Shown here: in pieces, positions 52,373 to 63,943 of the stretch | Layout of the letters: each line of letters begins with the position of its first letter | Numbering within the stretch: the first letter of the stretch is position 1 | NCBI GenBank assembly: GCA_041689775.1 | Contig: JBDNFP010000193.1 | Span: 1 to 64,000, forward strand | Direction of reading: 5' to 3' | Origin: JBDNFP01 sp041689775 | Lineage (GTDB): Bacteria > Bacteroidota > Bacteroidia > Cytophagales > Spirosomataceae | Length of the DNA: 64,000 bases | The notes under the pieces: generated by a model | Told to the model about the DNA's origin: nothing | What the model saw: the letters and a program-made list of their open reading frames with translations, nothing else | The model's database searches: none | Made by a program: the position numbers and the translations under genes

Positions 52373-55300
52373 CTACTCCGCCAAATTGAATTTCACCTGC
52401 ACCCCGCCCGCGGTGGTAGAACGATAGAACGAATTGGACACCAAAGGATCATTGAAGGTACGATCGAAATAGAATTGCAGACTGAGGCGATTACTCACGA
52501 CGTAGTTGACCGTGGGCCGAAGCTGGAAGTTGATATTACCCGCAATCGGGATATTCTGCCCGTCAAACTTCCGCTGAATTGAACGGGTATCACGGAAAGA
52601 CAATCCGACCTGCACCGTCAAATCATTTTTCAGTTTCTTTTTGACTCCATTCACCTTAAACGGTATGGGCACATTGTTCTTCGTGAAGCCAATACTGATC
52701 GTCAAATCCTGATTGAATAACTCCGCTACCTGCGAGTTGGATAAGTTTAACGCCACCGTGCGATCACGGTTGTAGTCGATACGGCCCGTGATCCTGCTTT
52801 GGGTACGGAAATTAATTCCAATCAGTGGGGAGAACTTCTCGGACATCGTGATAGTGCTCATCACGAATACCGGTACGTACTGCCCCAGGTAGTTACTACG
52901 CCCCGAGAGCGGATAGCCCGTCACGGCCAGATTCACGTAGAGCGATTCGTAGTCCAGCGAAGAAGTAAAATTGCCCACGCTATAATTGGAAATATAATTG
53001 TGCGTCAGCGTAAAAGAACTGAATATCTTCTTGAAAGGGGCCAACTGCGATAAGCCATTGTAGTCAACCCGCCAGTTAGGCATCGGGAAACCGAGGAAGG
53101 GCGATACCTTCACCGTCTCGGGGTCCTTGCCGGTATAGGCAGCAAAGAAGGCCGGAATCAGTACGTCCTGCGAGTTTTCGTTGTATTCTCCGCCGCTACC
53201 ATTCTCGGAATTGAGTCGTTGACGAAGAATCTCGCGGTAGCTCCGAAAACGATCATAAACGGGGGAGCTATTGTCCCGGTTCACTTTGGCAAAGGCCGTC
53301 CGGAACGACATGAACGACATACTGAACTGACCGTTCCGCACCGGACTCTGACTAATGAAGTTTCCACCGGGTTCTTCCGGTCGGTAGAACTCCTGATAGG
53401 CATCCTGCCGGGTCAGTCGCCCTTCAATCTGCATTCTAAAATCCTTGAAGGGTTCCAGGGTCGTTCGAAAATTGAAATTTTTCTGAATGGTCTGCTGAAA
53501 CGGCTGATTCTGTACCGTACTGGACGTAATCCAGCCGTTATTGGCTGCCTTCACGTGAATCAGCCTATCCTGACTACCCAACACAAAGGGCAGACCGGGG
53601 GCGTTGGCATCATCGAGACCAAAGTACCTAGGCGTGCGGAGATAACCCGGCAAGGCCGTTGTTTCTAAAACGGTATAGCTTACATTGATGCCACGAACGG
53701 TCATCAGTACCCGGGCGATGTTTTTAAGTACTTTACTCGGTGGTGGTGGTAACTCTTCTATATCTCCGGGGCTACGGGCAAAATTCTTTTTCCGCTGCGA
53801 AGGCGAGTTAGCAAAGCGCAGGTATTTCAGCTTATTGTACAGAGCAACGAAGTCTACGCGGCCACTAATGCCTCGCTCGCGGCTGTTCCGGATAATATTA
53901 CCAAACGGTATTCCCAGCGAATCTTTGATCCCGAGTGCATTAGCCTGAAAATTATACGCTATGGTATGGTTATAATCGGCGGTCATCCAGTCGGTAAGCG
54001 GAAGTTTATCCAACGGTAATCGGTACGTAAACCGAATCCGCTGATCAAAATTCTTGATCCGGCCTAGTTTCTTAAAATTACTCCACAAGGAATCCTGTTT
54101 TACCTCCGTATTGATATCCCCCATGGGCTCATCGATAATAGCATTGGCTACGGTATTATAGCTCAGTACGATATTCTTTGTCAGGTTCCAGGTAAGGTCA
54201 TAATACCGATTAAACCAGAAATACTTTTCGTAGAACGGTTCCATACCCGACGTCGTCAGATCTGAGTTACGCAGTTGGGTCTTGGTAAAGCTGCGATCTA
54301 CGTCCGTTCTTAGCGATACGGAAGAAGGCAGTAACGTCAGGTTGAAATCTTTCACAAAACCCAGATAACGGCTTTCGGTCTGCCATTTACGGAACGGTTC
54401 AAAGGCCTTCGGCTGGGAGGTATAGGTATAGGCTACGCCCCCGCGGTACATTCTCTGGGAGTACTCGTCCGTCAGAATATTCGTTCTTTTTAAGTCACTG
54501 AAAGCGTAGGTAAACGATAAATTTTCAAAGTCATAAAAATGGTTCTTTGCTCCTTGCTTTGTTTTTACCTTCCGGACGTTGGACAAGTTGATACCCCGCC
54601 GCACGGAGTTGTCCTCCACCAGCCTGCGGTATCGATCTCGTTCTTCGGCGTTGTCCAAATTTTCTAGTGAAGTAGTCAGGGGCATGTCCGGATCCAGTGG
54701 ATTAAAGTGCGGACTTATTCGGCGGTTGTCGTAGTTGATGTACAGTGGTATACTGAACCCCCACTGCTGCGGCAGTAGTTTATCCACCGCAATGTTGGAT
54801 GAAATACCAAACTCGGTGGTGGTAGAGCGGGCCCGCTCCCCAATCCGCATCTGCACACCACCAAAGCCAAATGTCTCCACCCTACCCGATGCCGTCACGG
54901 TGGCAAAATCAGCCAACTTAGCGTTCAGCTGAGCAATAGCCGCCTCGCCCGAGGTTTCATCAAAGCCTTCCACGTGCATTTCGTTTACCCACACGCAAAA
55001 ACTCTTCGAGCGTTCATCCGGTGTCTTTGGATTTCGTACCCCAATCATCAGTACGCGCACCGCACTCAGGTCAGGGTTTCCGACCACCGTCACCTTGTAG
55101 CGGCCATCAGCCGTCATGATGGAATAGGGTAAACTGATCGCGCTGTTCTCACTACGGTTTCGCTGTGACTTAGCCCTGATCAATTCATCAAAAGCAACAT
55201 TAAGCTCATTTTCCAGGGGCCATACCTCTTCGGATTGGCTTATATTTTCTGGCGTTGCCCGTAAGTTGGCCACTTCTATTTCGTAATAGTTTTGGGTAAG

Positions 55301-56707
55301 GTCGGTACCAAGGCGTAAAAAGCCCCCTACCTGCCCACTCTCGTTGTCGTCGTTGTGCATGTGGATATACATGCGTAGTCTTTTCCGGAATTGCAGATCA
55401 AGATTTACGTTCTTGAATACCGCTCTCGAATCGCCGTCGCGAAGGTTCGTCACGCACAAGCTCATGGATTGCTCATTGAGCTGGAAATTACCCGCCGGCT
55501 GAGTAAAGTCTTGGTCCCGTTTCCAACCCGGAGGTACGGCGTATACGTATTTCTTGTTAGAATTATTGGCCTGGCTATTTTCTTCGATACTTACGGTACC
55601 AACCGTAAACTGCGCATCGTACGGCTCAGGTACTTCCTGCAAACCAGGCGAGTCCAAGTCAGACAAGTACTTGCGGTACTGCTGCCCCACCATCTGTAGT
55701 TGCGCAAAACGAAGAACAACGGGCTGCTCAAAGTCGGTCAGGTATACCCGGATAAAACGGATGGATTTAAAGCCATTGATCTGCCCTACCTTACGGGTAA
55801 ACTCCCGCACCGGCATCCGGAATAAGTACCAGTTAGCTCCGTTTGCTACCGTTTTATCAACGATATGCCCCTGGCCTATTTCCAGTCGATTGGGTTTCAG
55901 GTTAATTTCGTATTCGTAGTAAGCTTCATTGTCGTTGATGGTATTATCTACGTTTAAATCTTCCGCATCCGGGATATTGGTTGCCGCAGGAGTAACGGTG
56001 TTATTGCTATTGGTGGCGGTGCTTTCGGGGGAGTTACCTTCCATTCCAAGGTAATCCTTATAACGTTCCAGAATCTTCTTATCTGCTGCGTCCAGTTCAG
56101 CACCCAGATAAAACTGAAAATCATCTCCGGAGGGGTCAGCCAGAATTCGTTCTCTTGCCGCAGCTGTGAGGATAGCCGGAAGGCGGTCCAGAAATCTTTC
56201 CTTAAAGTAACGACGCTCGTCATCGTTGACCAAACCGTCAAGGCCGATATCTTGCTTCGCGCGCGCGCCCGGCTCATTGCTGAACGCATTGATCAGGAAC
56301 TGCTGCTTCGAAACCCGTCCCCAGGCTGTGCTGTCAACATTCACGCCCGGTTTTATCGGACCTACCGGTAATCCGTTTTCAAAATTGTACCGACCATCTT
56401 TTATTACGTCTTCTGATATATCACCGAGGTTAAATACCAGCTTACCGCCCGTTGTATTATTTTTATTTTCGATACCGTCGCGCACGACTCCGTTTACCCC
56501 TCCAATGAACGGGTCCATCATCCAGAACTCGATGTTTTCAATGTTGGCGTTATCAAAGTCAATATCGGAAGTTACCGCCCGGGTAATAGCCCCAAAGTTG
56601 CGGCGCGCGTCCTTCAAGCGCCCGTCCTGATCCAAGTCTACGTTGTAATTGTACATACCCCGTTCTCTGGGGTAGTAGGCTATATCCAAAATACTCTGGG
56701 GTAGGTT
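52373..56707 (-). pseudogene. sprA: SprA, C-terminal part after an internal TAG
   Basis: The C-terminal 1444 codons of the T9SS translocon protein SprA, in the same frame as the N-terminal part. Starting right after TAG 56708-56710 it reads NLPQSILDIAYYPRERGMYNYN, a recognisable SprA junction, so no bases were lost. It holds the large outer-membrane barrel region, with many alternating strands to the end (LQFYFDRTFNDPLV, GGVQVKFNLAE). In-frame TTG (56689) and later start codons exist, but independent expression would lack a signal peptide and could not form the channel. The reading frame is intact throughout, which argues against an old pseudogene. Confidence 0.88.
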
Positions 56708-59554
56708 CTACGGTGGTACCGAGCGACCAGGAAACAAATCTCGAGGGTAGAAGAGTCGTTCGTAGTAATTTTGGAGTACTTCATCGGTAATGGTTGGAGG
56801 CCGCAGCGATCCGCCACCAACACCTAGCCCGGTAAAACCAAAAATATTATCCACGGTATATGCGGCAATCTTAGCCCTTTTGAAACCAAATTCAAGCGGG
56901 TTATCGGGGGTGCCCTGTGGGTACTGCTGAGGCGTTGCGCCCAAACGCCAGCGGGTAGGCTGACGGGTAAGATCATAGATGGTACGGGTGGCTTCAAAGT
57001 CATCGACCAGCGAACGGTTATTGACTCGAGGAGCTACCCCAGGGAAAATTTTGGCAACCTCCCCCTTAAACTGAATACTAGATGGCTCTTTGGTCTGAAT
57101 CAGCGGAAGCTTATCGAGCCACTTGGTCAGGAAGGGCGCATCTTTCCGAATGTTGGCGTCAAATCCCAGAATGGTATTATTGGTAGGCTCGTTACCAATG
57201 GCAACCCGGGTCAAAAAACCAGCGGGCGTCTCCCGGTGCCGCATGGCGGTCATACCAATGCTGATATCATTATTCACCAGGTAGTCAAGACGAGTACCCA
57301 CCAAAGTTCTGATCTGATTATTAAACATATCAGGCCGTTCAAACTCTATGATGATTTCTCTTCCGGAGTTCAGAACGCTTGGATTGATCAACCGTACTCT
57401 ACCAATCTGCGCTTCTACGATAAAGTCCTGACCCGCCGCCAACGACACCCCGCCGGCCGTTACGGTGACCGATTGCTCCGAAACACCAAAAGGTAGCTGC
57501 ACGTCGGTACCACCAGCCGACTGATAGGCTCCTTTGAGATAAAACTTATTGCGTTCCGATACCTGTTGAGCATCGATCAGCGTGGTGCGGTACAGCTCGT
57601 TAAATACGTACTTATTTTTCAGTATATCCTCATCCGCATCAAAATACTTGGCGAGGTTGGAGCCAAAAGGTTCCAGTACCGGGAAGAACACCCGACCCGT
57701 ACGCGGATCAATAGTAATCCCTTCCACAAAGTCGAAGTTACCATCCGGTTGGAGATCATTGACGGGGTTAAGTCGGTCAAGTCCTACAACCCGGAGCAAT
57801 GGTTTATTTTGCAGATTTCGGCCTTCCTGCAAATTGGGATTATCAATACCCGTCAGGTCATCTTTGTATATTACCCGTAGCTGAAAACCATGTTTATCAA
57901 TTTGGTTAGTGCCTAATGAATACACGTTTTTCATCATCAGGTTCCACATCGGAAGCTGCGTGTTATTCCGGATCGTAGATGACTTCAATAGTTTAAGCGC
58001 AATAACTTCGTCATCGCGGCGGTTCTGATAATCTTCGGTAAGCTCCCCTACTTTGTACGCCCGCCCGTTGAGGCTATACTCATAGGCGACGGCCAAGACC
58101 TCGTCATTACGAAGGGGTACTGTAAGTGAGATATATCCAAGCTGAGGGTTGTACTTATATTCGCGTTCTTCAATCAATCGTTTGGCTCCACGTAGCAATT
58201 CAAAATCTATGCTTTTCTGCAACCCAAGCTGAGAGCTAAGTTCAAAGTTGGTCCGGTCTACCTGCCGAAATCCATCATTATCTCTCAGGCTCTGGTACAG
58301 CCCGTTCGTTTCGTTTCCGGCGGGCTGCCTGGGGCTTATCGGTTGCAGGTTGGGATTAGCCGTGTTGTAAGGAGAGGGTTCTCCCAAGTCCGTGAAAGCC
58401 GCCAGGTTTCGGAGTGATTCAGTTGTTGTGGTACGGTTGGTTACGTATACCTCCAAGCGGGTGATTGCAATACCTGACGTAATCATCGGCAGGTTTTTCA
58501 GCGCACTTTCGTACTGATTTCTAAAATACTGAGAGAGAAAGAAATGACGATTTTCATCATAGTTATCAACCCGAATTTCAAAATCCTTGGTCTGAGCCCC
58601 GCCACGCAGTACAATTCTTTCTTTACGGGAGCGTTGCTGAGAGGCCACCACGGTAGCATTGAGCTTTCCGAACTGAAATTCCGTTTTCAATCCAAATAGA
58701 TTCTGAACGCCCGGAATCAACTGACTGTTTAGGGCCCAGCTGATATTTCCTGCTTCTATTTTCCGCACCAAGCTTTCCTCGGGTGCTTTGTAGTTAAGTT
58801 TTAAGGCGTTTTCAAAGTTAAAACTAGCCTTCGTATCAAAGTTGGTAAGGAAGCCCATCCGGTCGCCCAGATTTGCGTTGAAGTTGATGTTGATCTGTTC
58901 ATTGAAGATAAAGTTAGTGTTCCGCCTTTGCCGAACGGGTACCGCCGGGTTATCGATAAACTGATGCAAGACTCCAAAGTCAAGTGCCACAAATCCATTG
59001 GGCTTAAAGTCCATGAAGCTATCCCCAAACAACTTATCCAGGGCTGGTGGCAGATCAAGCTTTGGTAGTAAACCCCTGCCCCCCATGGCGCTTTTACCGT
59101 CCAGCCGGGCCGAATACTCTCGCATCAATGATTCAAACGCCCGTTGACCCTGCACTTCGTTGTACTCCGACAGGCTCAAACTTTCGGTTGGCCTATACTC
59201 CAGACTTCCTTTGGGGGTGATAATATCTTCCGAAATCACCACCTTCCCCATGCTGTCCAGGCGGATCGTGGTGGTAATATTTTTAGGATCTTTCAGGTAG
59301 ATTGAAGAGCGGGGCCGAGGCTCTGAGAAGCGATTACGGTAATAATCCTGCCAGCGAATGATCGCACTTCTACCCGATTTTTTTAATGCTTCACCCGTGG
59401 TATCAGTACCGGTTGTATCCATTTCGTAGGTCACAAGAGGACCTGCATCTCCCGAAGGTGGAGGTGTGAAACCACCCGTAGCGCTGGCAAGGACATATGC
59501 CCCGGCTGTGATGGTAAGAGTACGAAAAAGAAATTGGTAAATAGTTCCTGACAA
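56708..59554 (-). pseudogene. sprA: SprA, N-terminal part ending at an internal TAG
   Basis: The N-terminal 948 residues of SprA (cell surface protein SprA/Sov), the giant outer membrane pore of the type IX secretion system. The N-terminus has a hydrophobic signal-like stretch (LTITAGAYVLASATGGF), followed by SprA repeats such as INFNANLGDRMGFLTNFD and QFGKLNATVVASQQRS. The stop TAG at 56708-56710 follows FPGRSVPP; the protein goes on in the same frame beyond it. A C-to-T change of CAG (Gln) or another single change would explain it. The whole gene would be 2393 aa, normal for SprA. ruvA lies upstream, an arrangement common in Bacteroidota. Confidence 0.9.
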
Positions 59555-59667
59555 AGCCTATGACACTTGGTTAAAGAGGGTCCGGTTAGTTAACCTGTCT
59601 TGTGCTATGCACAAAACGGCTAAAACCTTGCCAATATTCTATCGGGAAGGTAAAAATAAATCCAAAC

Positions 59668-60261
59668 TCAGCGAAGGGCAAACTTAATCAACTGCTCCAC
59701 GGTAAGGTCATTGCCTTCCCGCTTGATGATCAAATCCAGACTTTTCTCGGCGGTGGGCTTGGGAATACCCAGGGTAATTAACGCAGCAAGTGCCTCGCTA
59801 CGCACCTGATTACCCGAAACACTACCACCCAGAAAGGGCACCGGCGAGGTCAGAGATTCTTTGCGCATTTTATCTTTAAGTTCAAGAATAACCCGTTGTG
59901 CCGTCTTGGAGCCAATTCCTTTCATGGATTGTACTACTTTCACATCCTCGTTCATAATGGCGTGCCTGATCTCCGAGGAAGACAATGACGAGAGCATTAC
60001 CAAGGCCGTGGCCGGTCCTACCCCCGATATTCCAACGAGGTCCAGAAATAGTGTTTTTTCATCGAGCTCGCCAAATCCAAACAAAACATGAGCATCTTCC
60101 CGGATGTTCAAAAATGTAAACAACTTGGCTTTCTGACCCGGCTCCGGTAAAGCCGAATAGGTTTGCAGTGATATACGAACTTCGTAACCAACTCCGTGCG
60201 CTTCAATGATGGCATAAGCCGGATCTTTGTATGCGAGTTTCCCTTCTACGTAAGCAATCAT
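59668..60261 (-). CDS. ruvA: Holliday junction branch migration protein RuvA
   Basis: A 197-aa DNA-binding subunit of RuvAB. An OB-fold (about 1-62, MIAYVEGKLAYKDPAYAIIEAHGVGYEVRI) precedes two helix-hairpin-helix motifs (LVGISGVGPATALVML and VVQSMKGIGSKTAQRVI). The C-terminal domain III (about 150-197) binds RuvB. The length is normal. It is the gene upstream of sprA, with a 113-bp gap. Confidence 0.97.
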   Translation of the reverse strand: MIAYVEGKLAYKDPAYAIIEAHGVGYEVRISLQTYSALPEPGQKAKLFTFLNIREDAHVLFGFGELDEKTLFLDLVGISGVGPATALVMLSSLSSSEIRHAIMNEDVKVVQSMKGIGSKTAQRVILELKDKMRKESLTSPVPFLGGSVSGNQVRSEALAALITLGIPKPTAEKSLDLIIKREGNDLTVEQLIKFALR

Positions 60262-60297
60262 TCAAGTACTGTTTTTTTGGTAAAATAGTCACAAAAA

Positions 60298-60325
60298 TAC
60301 CACCCACAATACATTGCGGGTGGTA
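60298..60325 (-). terminator. Terminator of the MltD-like gene
   Basis: A hairpin TACCACCC/GGGTGGTA extends by a CAAT/ATTG inner stem. On the minus strand it is followed by TTTTTGTG. It lies 20 bases past the stop codon at 60345. Confidence 0.75.
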
Positions 60326-60344
60326 ACTAAAATTTGTCGTACGA

Positions 60345-62078
60345 CTAGCCCGTAATCAAGAGCTTCATACCGGCTTTAATACTATTTCCTTTTATCTTAT
60401 TAGCTGCCTTTATTTTGTCAATGGTCAGGCCATACCGTTGGGAAATTGTCCAGAGGGTATCGCCACGCTGCACCGTATGGTAGCGGGGCTTGGCAGCCGG
60501 AATTGACTTTTGGGAAGCTACCACTTCGGTGTTAGATTTAGCAGTTGTTGAAACTTTCAGCTTCTGTCCCAATAAAATCTTCCCGCTTGACAATCCATTA
60601 AGTTCTTTCATCTCACTTACACGAACACCATAACGTTGAGAAATAGCCGTTAGGGTTTCACCACGACGTACCACGTGTACCATCGGCTTTGCCGCAATTG
60701 CTGTCTTAGTTACTTTGGGTTTTACTTCAATAGATTCTTCTTTATCCTTAGCCTCGGCTACTATAACATCCGTAGTATCGGTAGTTGCTATAATCGTTGC
60801 AGCCTTCTTTTCTTCTTTATTGACATCGGTGGTAGCCTTAGCAAGTACTATTTTTGTCTCCACCGGACGTGGTGATGCTACTTTTACCTCCCGTACAATC
60901 GTCAGTCTTTGCCCGCGAAGCAACCTATTACTCTTCATACGGTTCCAGCTCTTAATTTCTGAGATACTTACTCCGTACTTACGGGACACCGAAGTAAGCG
61001 TTTCACCGGATCGAACCGTATGGCTCACACGCTTTTGAACGTAGTTATAGTCACTATTGTCACCCGAGGCAAGCAGAACCGTCGGGGCTGAATACTCCGA
61101 GGCTGAATCGAGAATAGCGAGTCGATTAGGACTCATAATCGCAAACTTCTGGGAAGGAACTTTCAAAACGAAGTTACGAGTATGATCTGGAAGTACAGTA
61201 TTAATGATTTGGGGGTTGAGCTTTTGGATCTCCTCCATCGACACACCACTCAAAGATGCAAACGTTGCCAAATCCAGAAAACCATTGATGTGAAGCGTAT
61301 CGGATACCGTGGGATATTCGATGTTTTGGGGTACGATACCATGATCTTCTCCGTAATGCATCATATACATGATAGCCACAAACTGTGGTACGTAGCTGCG
61401 AGTCTGCCTGGGGAGTGCATTGTAAATAGTCCAGAAGGTAGTGCCGCCACTACGCCGCATGGCACGCTTTACATTTCCAGGACCAGTGTTGTAAGCCGCA
61501 AGGGCCATTTCCCAGTCACCAAATATCGAATACAACTGACGAAAGTACTTACAAGCGGCTTCGGTAGATTTCTCCGGATCAAATCGCTCGTCGATGTAAG
61601 CATCTTGCCGCAATCCAAACTCCCGTCCCGTTGCCCGCATGAACTGCCACAGTCCGCCAGCTCCGGCGTAGGAGATAATCCGGGGGTTCAGCCCCGACTC
61701 AATCATCGACAGGTATTTCAGTTCGTCGGGCATTTTGTTCCGGGCCAATGCCTTTTCGTAGATCGGGAAATAAAGATTTTTCTGCTCCATCATTCGCTGG
61801 GTAAACTCCGGCTTCTTATAGATGAAGTACTCCACAAATTGATGAGAAACTTCGTGGTAGACGAGTGGGATATTTTTTTGCAATAATGCAAAACGTCCCT
61901 TAATTAATTCACTCGAAACCAGGTTGGTCGGGGATTCAATCTCGGGCATCGCATCTGCCATGTTCCCGAGTGTGTCTGTTTCATAGTCGACCTCCTGTTG
62001 GGCAATAGCCCCCATTAGACCAGCACACATACCTAAGGTGACTACTACTAGACTCACAACTCGCTTTACTACTTTCAT
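60345..62078 (-). CDS. mltD: Exported lytic transglycosylase with three LysM domains (MltD-like)
   Basis: A 577-aa peptidoglycan lyase. A signal peptide is at about 1-26. The SLT domain (about 105-260) has the catalytic Glu in YLSMIESGLNPRIIS, followed by GAGGLWQFMRATGREFGL and AAYNTGPGNVKRAM, the usual Gly-rich pattern. The C-terminal half carries three LysM domains (about 350-400, 465-510, 530-577: HTVRSGETLTSVSRKYGV, HVVRRGETLTAISQRYGV, HTVQRGDTLWTISQRYGL) linked by Lys/Thr-rich spacers. It cleaves the glycan strand during envelope growth. The gene has its own terminator. Confidence 0.93.
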   Translation of the reverse strand: MKVVKRVVSLVVVTLGMCAGLMGAIAQQEVDYETDTLGNMADAMPEIESPTNLVSSELIKGRFALLQKNIPLVYHEVSHQFVEYFIYKKPEFTQRMMEQKNLYFPIYEKALARNKMPDELKYLSMIESGLNPRIISYAGAGGLWQFMRATGREFGLRQDAYIDERFDPEKSTEAACKYFRQLYSIFGDWEMALAAYNTGPGNVKRAMRRSGGTTFWTIYNALPRQTRSYVPQFVAIMYMMHYGEDHGIVPQNIEYPTVSDTLHINGFLDLATFASLSGVSMEEIQKLNPQIINTVLPDHTRNFVLKVPSQKFAIMSPNRLAILDSASEYSAPTVLLASGDNSDYNYVQKRVSHTVRSGETLTSVSRKYGVSISEIKSWNRMKSNRLLRGQRLTIVREVKVASPRPVETKIVLAKATTDVNKEEKKAATIIATTDTTDVIVAEAKDKEESIEVKPKVTKTAIAAKPMVHVVRRGETLTAISQRYGVRVSEMKELNGLSSGKILLGQKLKVSTTAKSNTEVVASQKSIPAAKPRYHTVQRGDTLWTISQRYGLTIDKIKAANKIKGNSIKAGMKLLITG

Positions 62079-62155
62079 CAGTGTCAGGAAGAGGTTAATT
62101 TATACTTGTGTTTATTCAGCTTGTACGCTACAAAGCGCTAATTATCAAACAAATA

Positions 62156-63616
62156 CTATTCCACTTTTGCTGGCACGGTGATAAGATCGGAAAGATATGA
62201 AGAGAAATCAAATATGTCTTTCTCTTTAAACGGGTGTCCCATAATCTGTAATCCAATGGGTAGTCCACTGGTATCTAGTCCATTAGGTATCGAAATAGCG
62301 GGCGCCCCAACTACATTGGCTAGTACGGTAAATATGTCCGCTAAATACATCTGTAAAGGATCGTCCGTTTTCTCTCCGAGCTTGAAAGCCGTGGTGGGTG
62401 TAACGGGCGAAATCAGAAAATCATAATCCGTCATCAAGCGCCCTATTTCATCCCGGACTACCTTTCTAACGCGCTGTGCTTTGGTGTAGTATGCGTCATA
62501 ATAACTTGCACTTAGCACAAAGGTTCCCAACAGGATCCGACGACGTACTTCATCCCCAAAACCCTCCGTCCTCGATTTCTTGTACAAACTTTCCAGATTA
62601 ACGGCTTTGTCGCTCCGGTAGCCGTATCTCACCCCGTCAAACCTCGATAGATTTGAACTAGCCTCCGCCGTAGTTAGAATATAGTACGTTGGCAGGCAAT
62701 ATTTTAATAGCGGCAGCTCAATGGGCTCTACAATGTGCCCTTGCTCCCGCAATTGATTCATTACTTCTAGGGTACGTTCACGAATCGCCGGTTCTACGGC
62801 TTCGCTTTCTACCGATTCGCGCAGATATCCAACCCGGGCCCGACGAATATCCGTTCCCTTGTTCCACTGTACGTTATGGCTATACGTTGGCACCGGCCTC
62901 GCAGAGACAGTACTATCAAATTCATCCGGCCCCGCCATAATTTCAGTGAGCAGGGCGGCATCCTCCACGCTTTTTGTAATCGGGCCGATGCAATCAAATG
63001 AAGAAGCATAGGCCAGCAAGCCCCAGCGGGATATCCGGCCGTAGGAAGGTTTAAAGCCCACGACCCCGCAGAATGCCGCCGGTTGGCGGACCGAGCCACC
63101 GGTATCACTCCCAATGGAAGCGTGACAAAGACCAGCCTGCACCGCCACCGCCGAGCCACCGGAAGAACCTCCGGGTACCCGCGAGGTATCCGCAGCGTTG
63201 CGTACCGGGCCAAAGTAGGAACTTTCATTAGACGAACCCATCGCAAATTCATCGCAGTTTTGGCGACCAATAATAATGGCGTCTTCGTCGATTAATCGTT
63301 GTACAGCGGTAGCGGTAAACGGCGAGCGGTAGTCGTCCAGAATTTTACTCCCAGCCTGCACGCCATACCCGGTGTGGCACAATACGTCTTTGATGCCAAG
63401 TACCATTCCGGCGAGTCGCCCGGCTTCTTTGCGGGCAAGACGGACATCAATATCTTTTGCTTTTTGAAGGGCTTCTTCCGCGTAGACCTCTACGAAAGCC
63501 CCTAAATGAAGATTTTGGTCGATACGGATCAGATAGGACCCCACCAACTCCACACAGGTTGTGTTTCCTGCACGCAGATCGTGCTGTATGTCAGCAAGCG
63601 TCAGGTACTCTTTCAA
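62156..63616 (-). CDS. gatA: Glutamyl-tRNA(Gln) amidotransferase subunit A
   Basis: A 486-aa amidase subunit of the GatCAB complex, which converts misacylated Glu-tRNA(Gln) (or Asp-tRNA(Asn)) to the amide using glutamine. The amidase signature Ser-cis-Ser-Lys is present: Lys in VLGIKDVLCH, the cis-Ser in PGGSSGGSAVAV, and the nucleophile Ser in IGSDTGGSVRQPA. Length and motifs are normal. gatB and gatC are not in the window. It is the second gene of the minus-strand run tatA, gatA. Confidence 0.96.
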   Translation of the reverse strand: MKEYLTLADIQHDLRAGNTTCVELVGSYLIRIDQNLHLGAFVEVYAEEALQKAKDIDVRLARKEAGRLAGMVLGIKDVLCHTGYGVQAGSKILDDYRSPFTATAVQRLIDEDAIIIGRQNCDEFAMGSSNESSYFGPVRNAADTSRVPGGSSGGSAVAVQAGLCHASIGSDTGGSVRQPAAFCGVVGFKPSYGRISRWGLLAYASSFDCIGPITKSVEDAALLTEIMAGPDEFDSTVSARPVPTYSHNVQWNKGTDIRRARVGYLRESVESEAVEPAIRERTLEVMNQLREQGHIVEPIELPLLKYCLPTYYILTTAEASSNLSRFDGVRYGYRSDKAVNLESLYKKSRTEGFGDEVRRRILLGTFVLSASYYDAYYTKAQRVRKVVRDEIGRLMTDYDFLISPVTPTTAFKLGEKTDDPLQMYLADIFTVLANVVGAPAISIPNGLDTSGLPIGLQIMGHPFKEKDIFDFSSYLSDLITVPAKVE

Positions 63617-63653
63617 TGCGGGAAAATTTGAAATGATACAAACAAGAAAACAA

Positions 63654-63699
63654 AGCCGTTTTGGTGTAGGTCTTTTGATAGTCTAAACCCAAAACGGCT
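63654..63699 (-). terminator. Probable terminator of tatA
   Basis: An 11-bp perfect stem AGCCGTTTTGG (63654-63664) pairs with its complement (63689-63699), with a 24-nt loop and a T-rich tail on the minus strand. Confidence 0.55.
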
Positions 63700-63736
63700 C
63701 CTGAGGAGAAATGCAAAGTGAATACTAACCCAACAA

Positions 63737-63943
63737 TTACTGCTTAGGTGTATCTTCCATGCCTTTCTCTATATTTTCTTTTACGTCTTTGGTTGCGTTT
63801 TTAAATTCGTTGATACCCTGCCCAAGGCCGCGCATCAGTTCGGGAATTTTCTTAGCTCCGAAGAAAAGTAGTATAAACAGGGCCACCAGGAAAATTTCCT
63901 GTCCTCCTAATCCCATAAATGCGAAAATTGATCCGAATTCCAT
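63737..63943 (-). CDS. tatA: Sec-independent translocase subunit TatA/E
   Basis: A 68-aa twin-arginine translocase subunit. The N-terminal membrane helix (GGQEIFLVALFILLFFG) is followed by the hinge and amphipathic helix AKKIPELMRGLGQGINEFKN, then a charged tail rich in Lys and Glu. The length is short but within the usual range. It would form the pore for folded exports. Several proteins in this window carry twin-Arg-like signals (the Gfo/Idh, MBL and phosphoesterase genes), which fits a working Tat system. Confidence 0.93.
   Translation of the reverse strand: MEFGSIFAFMGLGGQEIFLVALFILLFFGAKKIPELMRGLGQGINEFKNATKDVKENIEKGMEDTPKQ

Noticed and set aside
56708..56710. Amber recoding (selenocysteine-like or pyrrolysine-type readthrough) in sprA
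   Set aside because: TAG is a normal stop for several genes here, and no recoding element or pyl gene is visible.
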